Positions 24,376-35,720 of a stretch of DNA of 64,000 bases are shown here, piece after piece; the first letter of the stretch is position 1; each line of letters starts with the position of its first letter. The position numbers and the translations under genes were made by a program. This DNA comes from Hanleya hanleyi (lineage: Eukaryota > Mollusca > Polyplacophora > Lepidopleurida > Hanleyidae), in NCBI GenBank assembly GCA_036873755.1, contig JAVTVY010020424.1, forward strand, positions 1 to 64,000, in the 5' to 3' direction. The notes beneath the pieces were generated by a model. It was not told the origin of the DNA. It did not search any database and worked only from the letters and a program-made list of their open reading frames with translations.

Positions 24376-24659
24376 CAAGATAAAAGTACTTGATTTGATT
24401 ATAAGCTTTTTAGAAGAGTATATTTTGAGCTAAAAATTCGGTCATGCTGTACTAGAACCTCAGGCCTTGGTAAAACCTGAACTACAGTCAACCCTACTAG
24501 ATCAGATTTTTACACTGATGATATTATACATTGCATGATTGCTGGGTGTAGACAATAACTGATAGCCGAGGGGTATTGAAGTCCAATGGGCTATTTTTAA
24601 TAATTGTTCGCGAGACCCTCTTCAATGGTCGATTCTACAACGCCTGATCAAAGCGCCTC

Positions 24660-26125
24660 TGAATGCTAAGATGAATATAACCTAAGATTTCTTAAACTCA
24701 TGAAGTTTTCGGTTAACATCAGCGTCTCATAAAGATGGAAACAGCTTTCTCGTATTGGCAGAGTTGCGAGATCTGAAATCAGTTTTTGCATCAGTATTCC
24801 CTGCGATTCCAACATGAATAGATATCCAACAAAACACACTATGCAACTGCAGCTCAATTTCTCAATATTTTAGAATATTAGGAGCGAAGGAATGAGTTGA
24901 TCTATTCTTGATCTCTTTGAACGCATGAGAGTGAGTTTGGGAAGATGACATAATTATATTCTTATTTTGATGTAAACAATAACTTCCAATGCCATCAAAA
25001 CAGCTAATCAACAGCAGTATATATAGGAGTTCTGCCCGAAAATCGAAGGATTTTGGTTTGAAACCAAGAATAGCAGCACAGGCCAGTCTGTCATCTTCGT
25101 TGGAACCATCAGCATATTTAGCCTGATGCATTCATATTCTCTCAGTAAACAGAATTCTTGCAGATACACTAGTGAGTTTGAGTCAGCATTTTTAAAATTT
25201 GGTCAGTGCACTATCTGCGAAATTCTGTTAAATATGGATAGTAGAAGATTTAGGCAATTTTTTCAAAAGTTGAAAAGTTAAATATTATCAGAGTCTGCAA
25301 CAAACTTTCTCAAAAGAAGTAAGAATTTAATCAATTGAAAACATATTTTACAATCTTCACTTTTAGAAGAAGAAAACTTAATTTTCTTCTTTTCTTCTAT
25401 TGTTTGACACCATTGAAATTTATGTACGTAATTATCTGACGTAGAGATTTTAGACATCGTTTCCCCTAGCTTATAAGCAACATCTGATTTGTCAGTTACC
25501 ACGTTTTTCTCTGTCGCTATCATGATAAACACATGGACTAACATCTTTCGAATTATCATAAGTGGGATGTCGACGGAAATACTATTCGGCCTGTATTCTT
25601 CGTTGCCTCTTTATTTATAGTCGCCACTGAACCATGTTTTTTTTATAAATATGTTTAACATCAGGGGATTTGGGTATATTTCCGTCAGCAATTTCAAACA
25701 GCAGGTCTGAGAATAGCTGTATAGGAATTGAGGCATCTACAAAAGACTCTAAAATTATACCTTGAGGATCACCAGCTGAACGAACTGCTTTTATTAAAGT
25801 GTGAAACAGGTCGCTTCCACAATGGCCATCATGAACAAACGAAATAAATTATTGGAGTACGGTCAAACTTTAGATATCCAATGCTGAAAAGGTTTACTTA
25901 CCTGGATGTAAGTATATCTAACAACCATCATTGAAAACACAAAAAAGAATTATTAGATATAAAATCTTATAGAACTTTTCCTTTACAGTTTCGTTTATCA
26001 TCCCAAAGTATGCTACGACGATTAAATTCACCCACCAGTAATAATAGTTTGGGGAGCTAGTCATACAGATTCTGAAGTTCACCAAGACGCAAATCATCGA
26101 GTATAATGTAGACATGGTCACTATG
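24660..26125 (-). pseudogene. Decayed Jockey/I-type LINE lacking the RT domain
   Basis: Reading the minus strand across several frames: an AP-endonuclease segment at ~26,110-25,890 (LLLLVGEFNRRSILWDD, then RNCKGKVL, resembling the GDFNAHxxLWG block); an endonuclease-RT linker at ~25,830-25,580 (GSDLFHTLI, IADGNIPKSP, MVQWR); a further linker at 25,559-25,278 (DVAYKLGETMSK); a short remnant; then an RNase H region at 25,131-24,680 (YADGSNEDDRLACAAI, AELLYILL, a serine block, and in another frame FCWISIHVGIAGN). The RT domain, normally ~250 residues or more, is reduced to ~150 bp between 25,278 and 25,131. Many stops and frameshifts; not functional. Confidence 0.7.
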
Positions 26126-28059
26126 TCTTCAAAATTTCTCGATTCAGCTGCAAGAGTCCAGAAAATTAGGCACGGACAGACTGCAGGATCTCAAAATGAT
26201 GTTTCTAGTTATCTTATTACAATTGTGGTGGAAACATAAATTGCCGAATATAAGGCATATTTTCATATGTAGATTATGAATGTTTAATCGTGGGCTCACT
26301 TCCTAGTTTTTCAGAAAAAAATGCAATCTCTCGCTGTTTATAGAGATTTGTTTTTTACAAAGCTTATCAGAGCAGGGAACTGCCAAGTTCCAAAATATAG
26401 TTGAGACAATCAAAAGAACCGAATCCACTTCCCAAGCGGATACTGACGCAGTCGCTAGTTTTGATGCAGTCGATAAGGATTACATTCCAGAATCCCGGAG
26501 GTAAAATTCCTTTGGATACCTTCTTCAAACATAGGGAGAACTGTCGGCTCCGATGGACAGGTTATGATGATAGCATTTTATCCCAGGTGATTTTGAGTTA
26601 TAAAACGTATAGGTAGAGATTGAAAATAAATCTGTCATTATCAGAACAATTCGATTGCGTTCTTCCGGGCTTCGAAACTTCGAAGACATGCAAGTAAAAA
26701 GTAGGAGGTAACATGCCATGGTGGTGGAAAATATATCGGCGTAACTAACACGAAGTCACATACCCATATTTTCACTGTACTATACACAGAGACATCTCAA
26801 TGATCAAGATTCACACACACACACATATATATATAACTTAAAGACAACGCAAAACGGAAGTAGTTTCTGATTTCAAAATTTCTATATTTGACGTAACATA
26901 GATAAAACTTACTCCCAAATAGGCATATGAGTTCAAACTCTAGTTTCTTGACTCACAACATTAACCAAAGGTGGCCCTCTATAGTGTCATAGTAATAGCC
27001 TCGGTCTAATTTCATAATACGATAGACCATCCGTGTTCTGCTAGATCATAAGTCTTCTTGCCTTCTTAATAGCTTATATCTGTAATACCATCCTGTTCAG
27101 CATTATCAACGCTGCAAACGAGCATATACAGATCGATGGATGGCTTCGTCTAAACGGTGATCGGAGTCATGGGGTAACTTTTGTTCTGCCTCAGTTATGC
27201 CCCCTTGGCTGTGCCTAAAAAAAACCCCCATTTTATTCGCCTTTTTAAGTTGGTACCGGACCTGGGAACATGGGGGGGGGGAAATTAATGGAAATAGCTC
27301 TAACAAATTTTTCTGGAAATTTAGCCGAATTTGACCATTTTTCGACATTTCAATGGATTTTCCAGGAAAATTGAAGCAAGCTTGGAGGGGAATGTTCGAA
27401 ATTCACTTTTCTATAAAATATCAGTGCTGTGTCTTAAAGTAATAATTTAATCATGCTCTTTCAGAAAATATATCCATATAACTGATTTGGAGCTTTTACG
27501 ACAATTGGTGGCCGAAAAGCGGACCATTGGTTTGTTCCTTGCCGAATGGAAGAATCCCTGGTGTGTACCCGAAATGTAATTATGCATATGGTTAATACCC
27601 TCAACACCGGTCACACAAGCTGGATCGTGAGCTCCCCCACGGTGTGTACACAAGAAACGGACATTCGCTGTTCCTGTTAAAAAAAACCCTGAATTGTATA
27701 TCAAACTCACAGAGCACGGAACTGCAAAGTGCGCCCTTAATTGTCATCCAATATTAGCTTAATCATAGCAACAGCGGTCAGTAAGTCAGGCACTGTCTCA
27801 GCTGGCAGCTTATCACTGAAAACAGTTCCGGAGGGGGGCGGGGGGGGGGGGTCGATTGCCATTATGTTCCGGAATGAAGGAAGTAGTTAGAATTCATTTG
27901 AAACACCTTGTTCGATCGCTCATTTCTTTAGGTAACCTCCTCCTTCCGTCTTTCAGGATCGTGTGGGAAATGCCAATACTGATGCAGACATGTACATTAT
28001 GCGATAGATTCCATTATCAAAATCGACCCATTTCCCACTGTTCATTGGTAAATAACAGT
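26126..28059. other. Unassigned, possibly 5' LINE sequence then unique DNA
   Basis: 26,130-26,700 may be the upstream part of the minus-strand LINE, but no ORF1 or endonuclease start can be placed. 26,705-26,790 repeats 17,310-17,400. A (CA)n-(TA)n microsatellite lies at about 26,812-26,835. G-runs occur at 27,272 and 27,835. Other frames (27,106-27,348, 27,447-27,710) have no features. Confidence 0.35.
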
Positions 28060-28289
28060 TACTCTATACCAGCGGCCTCGTATAGGACGGTTCGACAGTA
28101 GTAGATTTTCATCATCTGGAAGGTCGATAGGAAAGCACATGCTATTCCCACACACAATTTCCCAGACGGTGAAAACATTGTGACAAGAGCGATATGGTAC
28201 CGTAGCGGTGACTACGTCGTCACCATAACGGTACGGTGGCGGTACCGGAGTGCACACAAAACCACCGACAGACCGCTCTGCACAGCCAG

Positions 28290-28655
28290 AAAAACGGTGT
28301 TGGCGTAACACCATTTTTTAGTGTTGAGGCCAGTTCAACACCAATAAGTGGTGTTGAGAAATGGTGTTGACATAATTCAACACCAAAATGTGATGTTGAG
28401 GCCAGTTCAACACCAAAAAACAGTGTTGAGAAAATGGTGTTGACCCAATCCAACACTGAAAAATGGTGTCGAGACCAGTTCAACACCAAAAAACGGTGTT
28501 GAAAGAATGGTGTTGAAAATCTAACACTGAAAATTGGTGTTAGATCAGTTCAACACCAAAAAACAGTGTTAAGAAAAGGAGGTGTTTCGACACCAGTTTA
28601 ACGCCAAAACGGTGTTAAGAGAATGGTGTTAAAATTCCAACATTGAAAAAACAAA
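28290..28655. repeat. GGTGTTGA/TCAACACC array, left end
   Basis: Alternating direct and inverted copies of AACACCAAAAAACAGTGTTG-like units, each a small hairpin. Inverse counterpart of 34,030-34,690. Confidence 0.85.
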
Positions 28656-28814
28656 ACAAGGGTTATGTGAAACCCGGCAGGCTCGCCGTTTTGGTTTACG
28701 CCAATAAGAATGTTACCAACTACAAATTGATATTTTGTGAATTTACTTCAATTTCAAAATTTCAAATTTCAAGTTAAGAAAAATGCAATTTTAATTGCCA
28801 GCCCTTATAAAAAA

Positions 28815-29085
28815 TACCATGGTTTACAACAGATTGAACCATGGTAACCACGGTAATACCATGGTTGTCATGGTAATAACATGGTACATATGGTTTACAT
28901 GGTACTACCATGGTAATACCATGGTACAGATGTACCATGGTTCAATGTACCATGGTTACTCTGTTCAACTATCGTAATACCATGGTACAGATGAACCATG
29001 ATTCAATATACCATGGTTAACCACTTTGAACAATAGTAATAGCATGGTACATAACAACCATGGTACAATATACCATAGTTAACCA
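28815..29085. repeat. ACCATGGT palindrome array, left
   Basis: About fifteen ACCATGGT or CATGGTA words in ~270 bp, many self-complementary. The 60-residue frame across it (28,795-28,977) is a product of the repeat. Confidence 0.85.
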
Positions 29086-30577
29086 AAATATTATTTCCCC
29101 GATTTTTTGGCGTAATGTTGTTAGTGACAAAAATATACAATTGGAAGTTGAATGTTAAAGTTGAATGGCTGACAGAATGGCTTAGAAACCGGTAAAGGTA
29201 AACAAATGATGTCTACCAAATGTACTGATTGTAATTTGTATAAGCATGCCAATAGCGCCATGTGGTGTGCATGGTGTGAGGCAGGAGAGAAATGTTGACC
29301 TCTGAACAGTTATATATTCGGTACTCTGATGAACGCTTGGCCTAGAACAAAAGACATTCTTATTTTCCTGGCTGGAATCAGTGAGGCTTATAACATGTTT
29401 AATTGTGATCCCTGCATTAATTATGGAGATTACAAACAAGGATAGAGTCTCCCCGTAGTTCCCGGAAATAGGAAGTTCAACTCCGCAAACTTTGACCCTG
29501 CAGAGCTACGGCGTTGGCCTTGCTTCGATGAGAAGACGTCTCACGAATAGACTGGCTGCCGACTTAGCATGCTGTGCATACGGTTCAGTACCGCATGACA
29601 AAATTGCGTTTTGAAAGACAAGATTTTTGTAGCTGTCAGGGAGAAAAGTGATGAAAATCTTACTAGCCACTGTGCTGATGAATAAAATATAGTTTTGAAT
29701 ATCCCTAAAATATGCATATATTCGGCAAAACTAGCTGCCTGGCGAATAGAAAAGGGAAATGTGCGGATAGCTGACAGTCAACATGTGCTTCAAAGCTTTA
29801 TACGATTTTTCCTAAATTTGACTCAAGCGAATACGGAATTCTCAACTTTAATACAAGAGTATTTTTATCAAAAGTATTTGTCAGTTTAGTAGTTCAAGTT
29901 GCCGAATAAATCCTTCGTCGGATTTCGACTTGTCAGACAACAACAACACGTACACTAGTCAGTCTGACATTACGTCGCCGGGATTCTCTATTTTATTTTG
30001 TGTTTATCTGCGGTGATCAGTCAGGCTATTCGCCTCTTTCTCATGTGTCGATCACATGACCTGCTGGGTGAGTTCCGGTCGTTTGACGTCGTGAGATTTG
30101 CATGGAGCATGCTAGTTTTTCGTTGACAGCGTCTGTTCCATATGAGTGAAAATTATACAAGTTGCTCGAAAGCTAATGTAGTTCTGAAATATTATCTACC
30201 AGAATCAAACTGCAAAACTATGTTTTAAAAATAATTCCCATTGACTTCAATGTTATTTTCGCGACCGTCAAATCTCCCGCAGGTTACGTCCCATAAGATA
30301 AGATAAGATAATTCTTTATGTGTACAAGCGTCTGACAGAGTACAAAATTCACATAACTATAACAACAGGTCAATTAATTCCAAACTTACAGGACATATGT
30401 ATCATATTCCCATATGCCGTCGGCCATGTCGGCTGGAACTCACCCAAAATGTACCACGTGACTGCACTTGTGCATCTCCCGATTTGTTTCTATACTTCGT
30501 TGATTTCCGTTTTTTCCGAATGGCTGATCGATTCCGTCAAGTGTGAGATCGAAAACGAGGCTTCTCCTACAACAATC
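29086..30577. other. Core of composite upstream of the spliced gene
   Basis: No coding domain. A GATAAGATAAGATA run lies at 30,296-30,311. If the gene at 30,578 is real, its promoter and 5' UTR should lie here; no TATA box could be assigned with confidence. Confidence 0.35.
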
Positions 30578-33008
30578 ATGGCGGAAGGTCTGCGAAGTGT
30601 AATGGGACAAGCTACTCCATGCAGTTCTCTGTCGAACGACAGAATGGGGGATTATTGTTCGCGGAGTGAGATTCTAGCATTAATTTAGGGCTCCTAACTC
30701 GGCAAATTGTTGACACTCGTTGCTCGAGTCTCCCGTTGAGGAGCACGGCGTCGAGTCAAAGCTTGAAGGGTCCAAGATTAACAACAACACCAACAACAAC
30801 AACAGAGACGTCTCAAAGCCCCCATGAAGTCATTCAACAATGAAGTCCTGGCTTGCTTCGTTTTTTCACCTTGTAATTATCAATTTTAAAAAGCTGAAAA
30901 GTCCAACCGCCTCCAAAAAAGACACTGGTTCGACATCAAGTATCTCGATAACCGTCCACGAATAAGTTGACTGAACTATGCCACCATGGCATGCAAGCTA
31001 GCACCTGAGCACAGCGCAATACAATAGTTGTTCCAGCCAAAGTTTTGAGATTCAGTGGTAAGTACTGTAATAAATAAAATTATGTAATTATTCCGAGTGT
31101 TATTTATGTTAAATGTATCACTCGATATCTCATTTTTGTTTACCATATATTTGTTGTTGTTGTTTATCATATATTTGTAGAATGGCCACATTGCTTTAAT
31201 GCTGAGCAACAGGAAAATGTAATGGGTGGGGGGGGGGCTGGTCCCTCCACTTTTTGGGGCCGCAGTGTTATAAGTCCTATCTTAGATAGCTCCGGTTCGA
31301 CATTTAACATGGCTGGTATAGAATTCAGTCCCCGTTCCCCTTTTCAAATGTGCTCCATGGCTCCTGTAAACAATTCGATTCATAGCATGAATAAGAGGGG
31401 GATAACATTAATGTTGTTAACATTAAGTTATGTGATATTTCACTATTTCAGACAAGCGTCCCGAGCTGAAGTCCATACTGGACAGACTTCTGGATGGAGA
31501 GAATATATCCGACATTAGGAAATCCCTTGGTAGGCTGGGAAGAGAACAGAGAGGCAAACGAACGATATCCACGAGACAATCCTCCAGTTCCGAAGATGAG
31601 GTAATTCTATAGTGCTCAAGTGAAAAATCAGCTCAAGTTAAGTTAAGGATATGTAACTTTCCTTCAATGGATGTGTATTCGCCACAACACACCTCAGAAG
31701 AATTTTGATTGCGGAACTGGATAACTGTCTGTATGTTTGATTTTCTCCTTGTATTTCAGGGGCTGCGGAGCTGGTGGGGGGGGGGGGAACAGTCCAACAT
31801 TTAACTTGACCGGTATAGAGTTCAGCCCCCTCACTTTCAAATGTGCTCTGCGGCTCTTGAATTGTAACAAGGTGTGATATGGCTATAACTGATTGTTTCT
31901 AGCATACATTTTGTTCTATTATATCAAGTATTCTGTCGCAATAAATGAGCATTTAAAAAAATTATTGTGACAGTTATTTTCCATAATTAAAAAAAACACA
32001 GAATGCAGATATGCATTACGTATGCTAGATTATTAACTCCTCACTGTTATCTTTAATGAATTCATTTTGTATTTTTAGAATGAAAATCCAAGAAAGACAA
32101 ACAAGAAAAGCAAAGTAACTAGCGAGAAGAGGGCTGAAAGGGACATCTTGTCGATTCTCAAAGAAAGAAATTGGCAGAAACAGGTATGTACATAAGGCTG
32201 CAGTGTCCAATAAACACTTCTTTATGTGGCAATTATATTTTCATTGGTGAAATGTTAATGTGTTATATCCCATGATCCAGAAAATGTGAATATATGTCAA
32301 GTTTGCCATATCTTTCAGATCAAATATATTTATTGTTTACAGATCAATAGCACAATCATACAATATTATACAATTATATGACCCCAATGAGGTAAATATA
32401 TTTTATGTACTAGAGAAAAACAATATTTGCCGAGGCCAAGGGTTCCCACACAAGAGGAAGTAACTCAAAATGTATATTGAGTAGATCACCTCCCTTGTCG
32501 TATCATGGCCGTGATAGTGTTAAAGTAATGTAAATCTCTAGTTTTCAACTCTTCCAATACAAAGGGAAGTAACTATAGGTTTTACTCTCATAAATCATAC
32601 TCATGTCATGGTTTCATTTAGAATATTTGTTTGGGGGCCTTTTGGAATATTTTCTTTGAAAAGAAGTGAAGCCAAATTACTCAAAATGTAGTGTATTTGA
32701 AAGAACTTGGAATATTTCAAAAGGAATAAAGAATTAATCATTTATTTTTTGTGAAAGGCCTACATGGATTCCTGTTTTTGTTTGACTTTATCCTTCTTGT
32801 CGACCAAAACTGAAATACAACCTTCACCACTTACTGCCTCGTACATATTAGGTTTACAAATTCTTATGTTGATTCCTTTTCTTTTCCAGATGTAATCCAG
32901 CAGTACCATCCCAGCAAGACGACATCTGATATCCATTATTACATGAGGGAGAAACTGAACAACTCGGCGAAGAATTTCATAAGGAAACAGAAAAAAACTC
33001 AACAGTAG
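30578..33008 (+). CDS. Predicted four-exon gene, unknown function (123 residues)
   Basis: Exon 1, 30,578-30,587 (ATGGCGGAAG; A at -3, G at +4; alternative donor after 30,596, also phase 1). Exon 2, 31,452-31,600, after CACTATTTCAG and before GTAATT. Exon 3, 32,079-32,183, after GTATTTTTAG and before GTATGT. Exon 4, 32,901-33,008, ending in TAG. Phases agree (1, 0, 0), and exon 2 is open only in that frame. Two acceptors compete at exon 4: the stronger-looking one (after 32,889) would put a stop at codon 2, the second (after 32,900) keeps frame. The product is basic, with an amphipathic LKSILDRLLDGENISDIRKS segment, a Ser/Glu/Asp patch, a Lys-rich linker and a basic C-terminus (FIRKQKKTQQ). 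No family recognised; nuclear or nucleic-acid-binding use is a guess. A 5S-derived SINE starts 10 bp after the stop and would form the 3' UTR. Confidence 0.5.
31222..31330 (+). repeat. Intronic repeat fragment, paired with 31,770-31,860
   Basis: GGGGGG-CTGG..., ACATTTAAC, GGTATAGA-TTCAG-CCCC and TTTCAAATGTGCTC words occur in both introns 1 and 2 of the spliced gene, about 540 bp apart. Diverged copies of one small dispersed repeat. Confidence 0.6.
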
Positions 33009-33018
33009 ATATGTGATA

Positions 33019-33245
33019 TGATACGGCTTATAGCATTGGACACACCGGTTCTCGTCAGATCACCAAAGTTAAGCAACGTTAAGCTCGGTCAATACTTGGA
33101 TGGGTGACTGGGCGCTATACTGGCTGGACTGATTAATGTCCAGGGTAATGGGAACTGTGAGCACTCGCGTTCTGGCAGATGTAGGCACCGTCATGATATG
33201 ACTGAAACAAGGTTGAAAACGACGTTAAACCCTACTTCTTTCTCT
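33019..33245 (+). repeat. 5S-rRNA-derived SINE
   Basis: Aligns through a 5S rRNA-like head: ACGGCTTATA, TCTCGTCAGATCACC, AAGTTAAGCAACG, then AATACTTGGATGGGTGAC, covering the internal pol III promoter region. A non-5S body follows, ending in ACGACGTTAAACCCTACTTC and a short pyrimidine-rich tail. It is not a functional 5S gene: the body departs from 5S after the GGATGGGTGAC word. Truncated relatives are at 7,890 and 14,400. Confidence 0.75.
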
Positions 33246-33424
33246 ATCTACACCTAGTTAACATACTAGTATACGGAACCAAATTGACAGCTATATGCTA
33301 TGTTTGCATGAGGTCTTATTAAACCTTTATAAATCACTTCAGCTGCTTTAGTTTCTTGAGCATTCAGTCTCTTCAATTCATCTGATGTGAATGCAGATTT
33401 ATTCCAGTACAATGCCAGACTTAA

Positions 33425-33697
33425 TACCATGGTACGAACCACTATGTTTTTGGTCAATTTTATCGTTTTACCACTAGTACCATAGTTTTTCCATAGAACC
33501 ATGGTTTTACCATGCTACATGTAGTATGGCTCTACCATGGTACCGTGCTATGACCACAGTACATGTACCATGTAAAGCCATTGAACCTGTAAAGCCATGG
33601 TACATGTACTGTGGTCATAGCACGGTACCATGGTAGAGCCATACTACATGTAGCATGGTAAAACCATGGTTCTATGGAAAAACTATGGTACTAGTGT
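33425..33697. repeat. ACCATGGT array containing a perfect 101-bp hairpin
   Basis: 33,472-33,572 and 33,596-33,696 are exact reverse complements over 101 bp, separated by a 23-nt loop bracketed by TAAAGCC repeats. Mirror counterpart of the 28,815-29,085 array. Confidence 0.95.
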
Positions 33698-34029
33698 TCG
33701 GTTTGTTCTTTCCTGTACAAGGGAAAGTAAGCTTGCTCAACAGTGAAACTTTGCACAGTAGCTAAACTTTCACACTGCATTGAATGCCCTTTATCGGTCC
33801 ATACTGGAGATTTATATTGGTCATATGAAAGGGACGGCAAGTTCACACTAGGCCGATGAGATCAAATGTGGCCATGGCCTCTAGTTATACATGAGTGTCA
33901 TAATGTCATACAATGAAATATTACAGATTGCGTTTTATAATATATGTTCTTTGTCTATCAATCTTGTTTTGGTTTTTCATTCACCTCAATTGATACACCC
34001 TTTTCATTTGCTGATAGATCAGTTTTGAT

Positions 34030-34690
34030 GCGGACAACACCAAATAACAGCGTTAACTAACACTGATAAATGGTGTTGAAGCGGGCTCAACACCGTTCTG
34101 CAGTGTTGACTGACAAGTGCAGATGCTGGTTCAACACCAATTAACAGTGTTAAATAACACCAATAAATGGTGTTGAAGCTGGCTCAACACCATTTTTTAG
34201 TGTTGACCGACGAGTGCGGATGCTGACTCAACACCGAATAACGGTGTTAACTAACACCAAATAACGGTGTTAACTAACACCAATAAATGGTGTTGGGGCA
34301 ATATGGTGTAGGCTCTAACTCAACACTGTTTTTTGGTGTTGAAGTCAACACCAATTAACAGTGTTATCTAACACCAATAAATGGTGTTGAAGCTGGCTCA
34401 ACACCAGTTTTCAGTGTTGACTGACAAGTGCTGATGCTGGCTCAACACCAATTAACGGTGTTAACTAACACCAATAAATGGTGTTGAAACCGGCTCAACA
34501 CCATTTTTTAGTGTTGACCGACGAGTGCGGATGCTGACTCAACACCGAATAACGGTGTTAACTAACACCAAATAACGGTGTTAACTAACACCAATAAATG
34601 GTGTTGGGGCAATATGGTGTAGGCTCTAACTCAACACTGTTTTTTGGTGTTGAAGTCAACACCAATTTTTAGTGTTAATTAACACCATTT
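34030..34690. repeat. GGTGTTGA/TCAACACC array, right end
   Basis: Same small units as 28,290-28,655, here organised in a ~310-bp higher-order repeat: a ~200-bp block beginning GTGTTGACCGACGAGTGCGG occurs at 34,200 and again at 34,510 nearly unchanged. Confidence 0.85.
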
Positions 34691-34850
34691 TTCTGACTGT
34701 GTGGTACCTCCACGGTATCGTTACGGTGATGACATAGTTACCGGTATAATACCGCTCCGGTACACAATTTTTTCATCGGCGGGGAACTTATGTGCCTTTG
34801 TTCGAACTACCACTCAGACCATCCATGATTCAGCTCTCCGTATACCAGTG

Positions 34851-35479
34851 GCTAATTATGGTACCAAGTATATTTGACCAAACAATTGTTGAGTGATCAG
34901 GATTAAATTATCTCCAACATACGAAAACAGATTGCATTACTGACATTGATGACACATTGACACCTAGCGCGAATTTAGAAGGGTTGGATGCAAATATAGA
35001 AGAACAGATGACATAATAGCTCTGTCAAAACTTGTGATGAATAGCTGTATCACCGTCAGATGAAAGAAAGGGCTTAATGTAAATTGTAAGTTCTCAGTCA
35101 AAATACCAACCTGTAAGGGCCGATTCCGACCAAATGCTTTTCCGGAACTTGATAGCATGTAGTTCAAATTGACAATAGGTCTAAATGGCCATATACATTA
35201 GACCAAACTTCTGGATCGTGGGCCACCAGCAGAGATTCACCAAATACAAATAACAATTAGTAAATTTGAGGATATCAACTGTTTCTTGGCGAATAGGATA
35301 AATAGTTAATCTAGTAGAGTGACAAAATTTGTATTTCCATGAATGAAGACGCCACGAGTGAAAATGTCAATTTTCTCACCCCACGAGATGAAATATTTAT
35401 GATATTAGTCAGGAAACAGTTGATTTTCTTTCTATTACATACATTGTGGTGATATGGTTACAACTTTTTATTCTTTGCA
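34851..35479. other. Unassigned sequence
   Basis: 35,220-35,290 is a diverged copy of 17,970-18,030. No gene seen; 34,964-35,167 (minus) is a 67-residue frame without features. Confidence 0.35.
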
Positions 35480-35720
35480 ACTGTCTAGATCAACTGAAAA
35501 TCTTTTAAATTACAACACATATAAGGGAAGTGGGAAGATGTGTTGACATACTGAGAGAATAACATGATTTCACGGTATAGTCTTCTGGATAACCTATTCT
35601 AAAGCACATACCATGAATCTAACGATTCGTGATATGTGTTGTATCTCAGGTACGCTTTTATTGAACCTGTTCATGTGGCAACTTGGATGACATGACCACA
35701 CGGCCCCTAGCACCGGCACA
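35480..35720 (-). repeat. Penelope-like 3' UTR relic (sister of 18,690-18,890)
   Basis: Shares TATAGTCTTCTGGATAACCT, CTGTTCATGTGGCAACTTGG and CGGCCCCTAGCACCGG with the 18.7-kb copy, interrupted by ~45 bp extra near 35,605-35,655. Confidence 0.5.

Larger units (their letters stand above)
22852..24575. mobile_element. Pearl/HINE-like element with central tandem array
   Basis: Starts with a hairpin (TACCCCTCGGC...GCCCGAAGGGTA, 22,852-22,882), then a leader (GTCTGTCCGTCC, TCTTGTGAACACGATATCTC), then about eleven diverged units of ~125-133 bp in two alternating types. It ends with GCCGAGGGGTA (24,565-24,575), a perfect 11-bp inverse of its first bases. Hairpin end, inner satellite and short terminal inverse repeat are the layout described for Helentron-associated elements and bivalve pearl elements. 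It encodes nothing, so it would depend on an autonomous partner. Confidence 0.6.
28060..34850. mobile_element. Composite with mirror-image subterminal arrays (6.8 kb)
   Basis: From each end inward the same features appear in inverted order: a GGTACCG-rich flank (28,190-28,260; 34,705-34,765), the word CAGYCAGAAAAAYGGTGTT (28,283; inverse ending ~34,702), arrays of TCAACACC/GGTGTTGA (28,290-28,655; 34,030-34,690), and arrays of CCATGGT palindromes (28,815-29,085; 33,425-33,697). The outermost ~130 bp also align (CACAATGTTTTCACCG with CACAATTTTTTCATCG). Such paired subterminal arrays are typical of transposase-binding regions in large DNA transposons such as CACTA, but no catalytic domain or clear target duplication is seen, so the type is open. 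The core carries the four-exon gene at 30,578-33,008. Confidence 0.55.

Noticed and set aside
24660..26125. Viral or host gene on the minus strand at 24.7-26.1 kb
   Set aside because: Segments line up in order with LINE endonuclease, linker and RNase H blocks, which explains them without a virus or host gene.
28220..28489. 89-residue minus-strand frame
   Set aside because: Translation of the GGTGTTGA array.
32760..33002. 80-residue minus-strand frame opposite exon 4
   Set aside because: Antisense shadow of the proposed last exon; the plus strand has splice sites and a phase-consistent stop.
33019..33130. Functional 5S rRNA gene
   Set aside because: Only the head resembles 5S. The sequence departs after GGATGGGTGAC and continues into a SINE body and tail.
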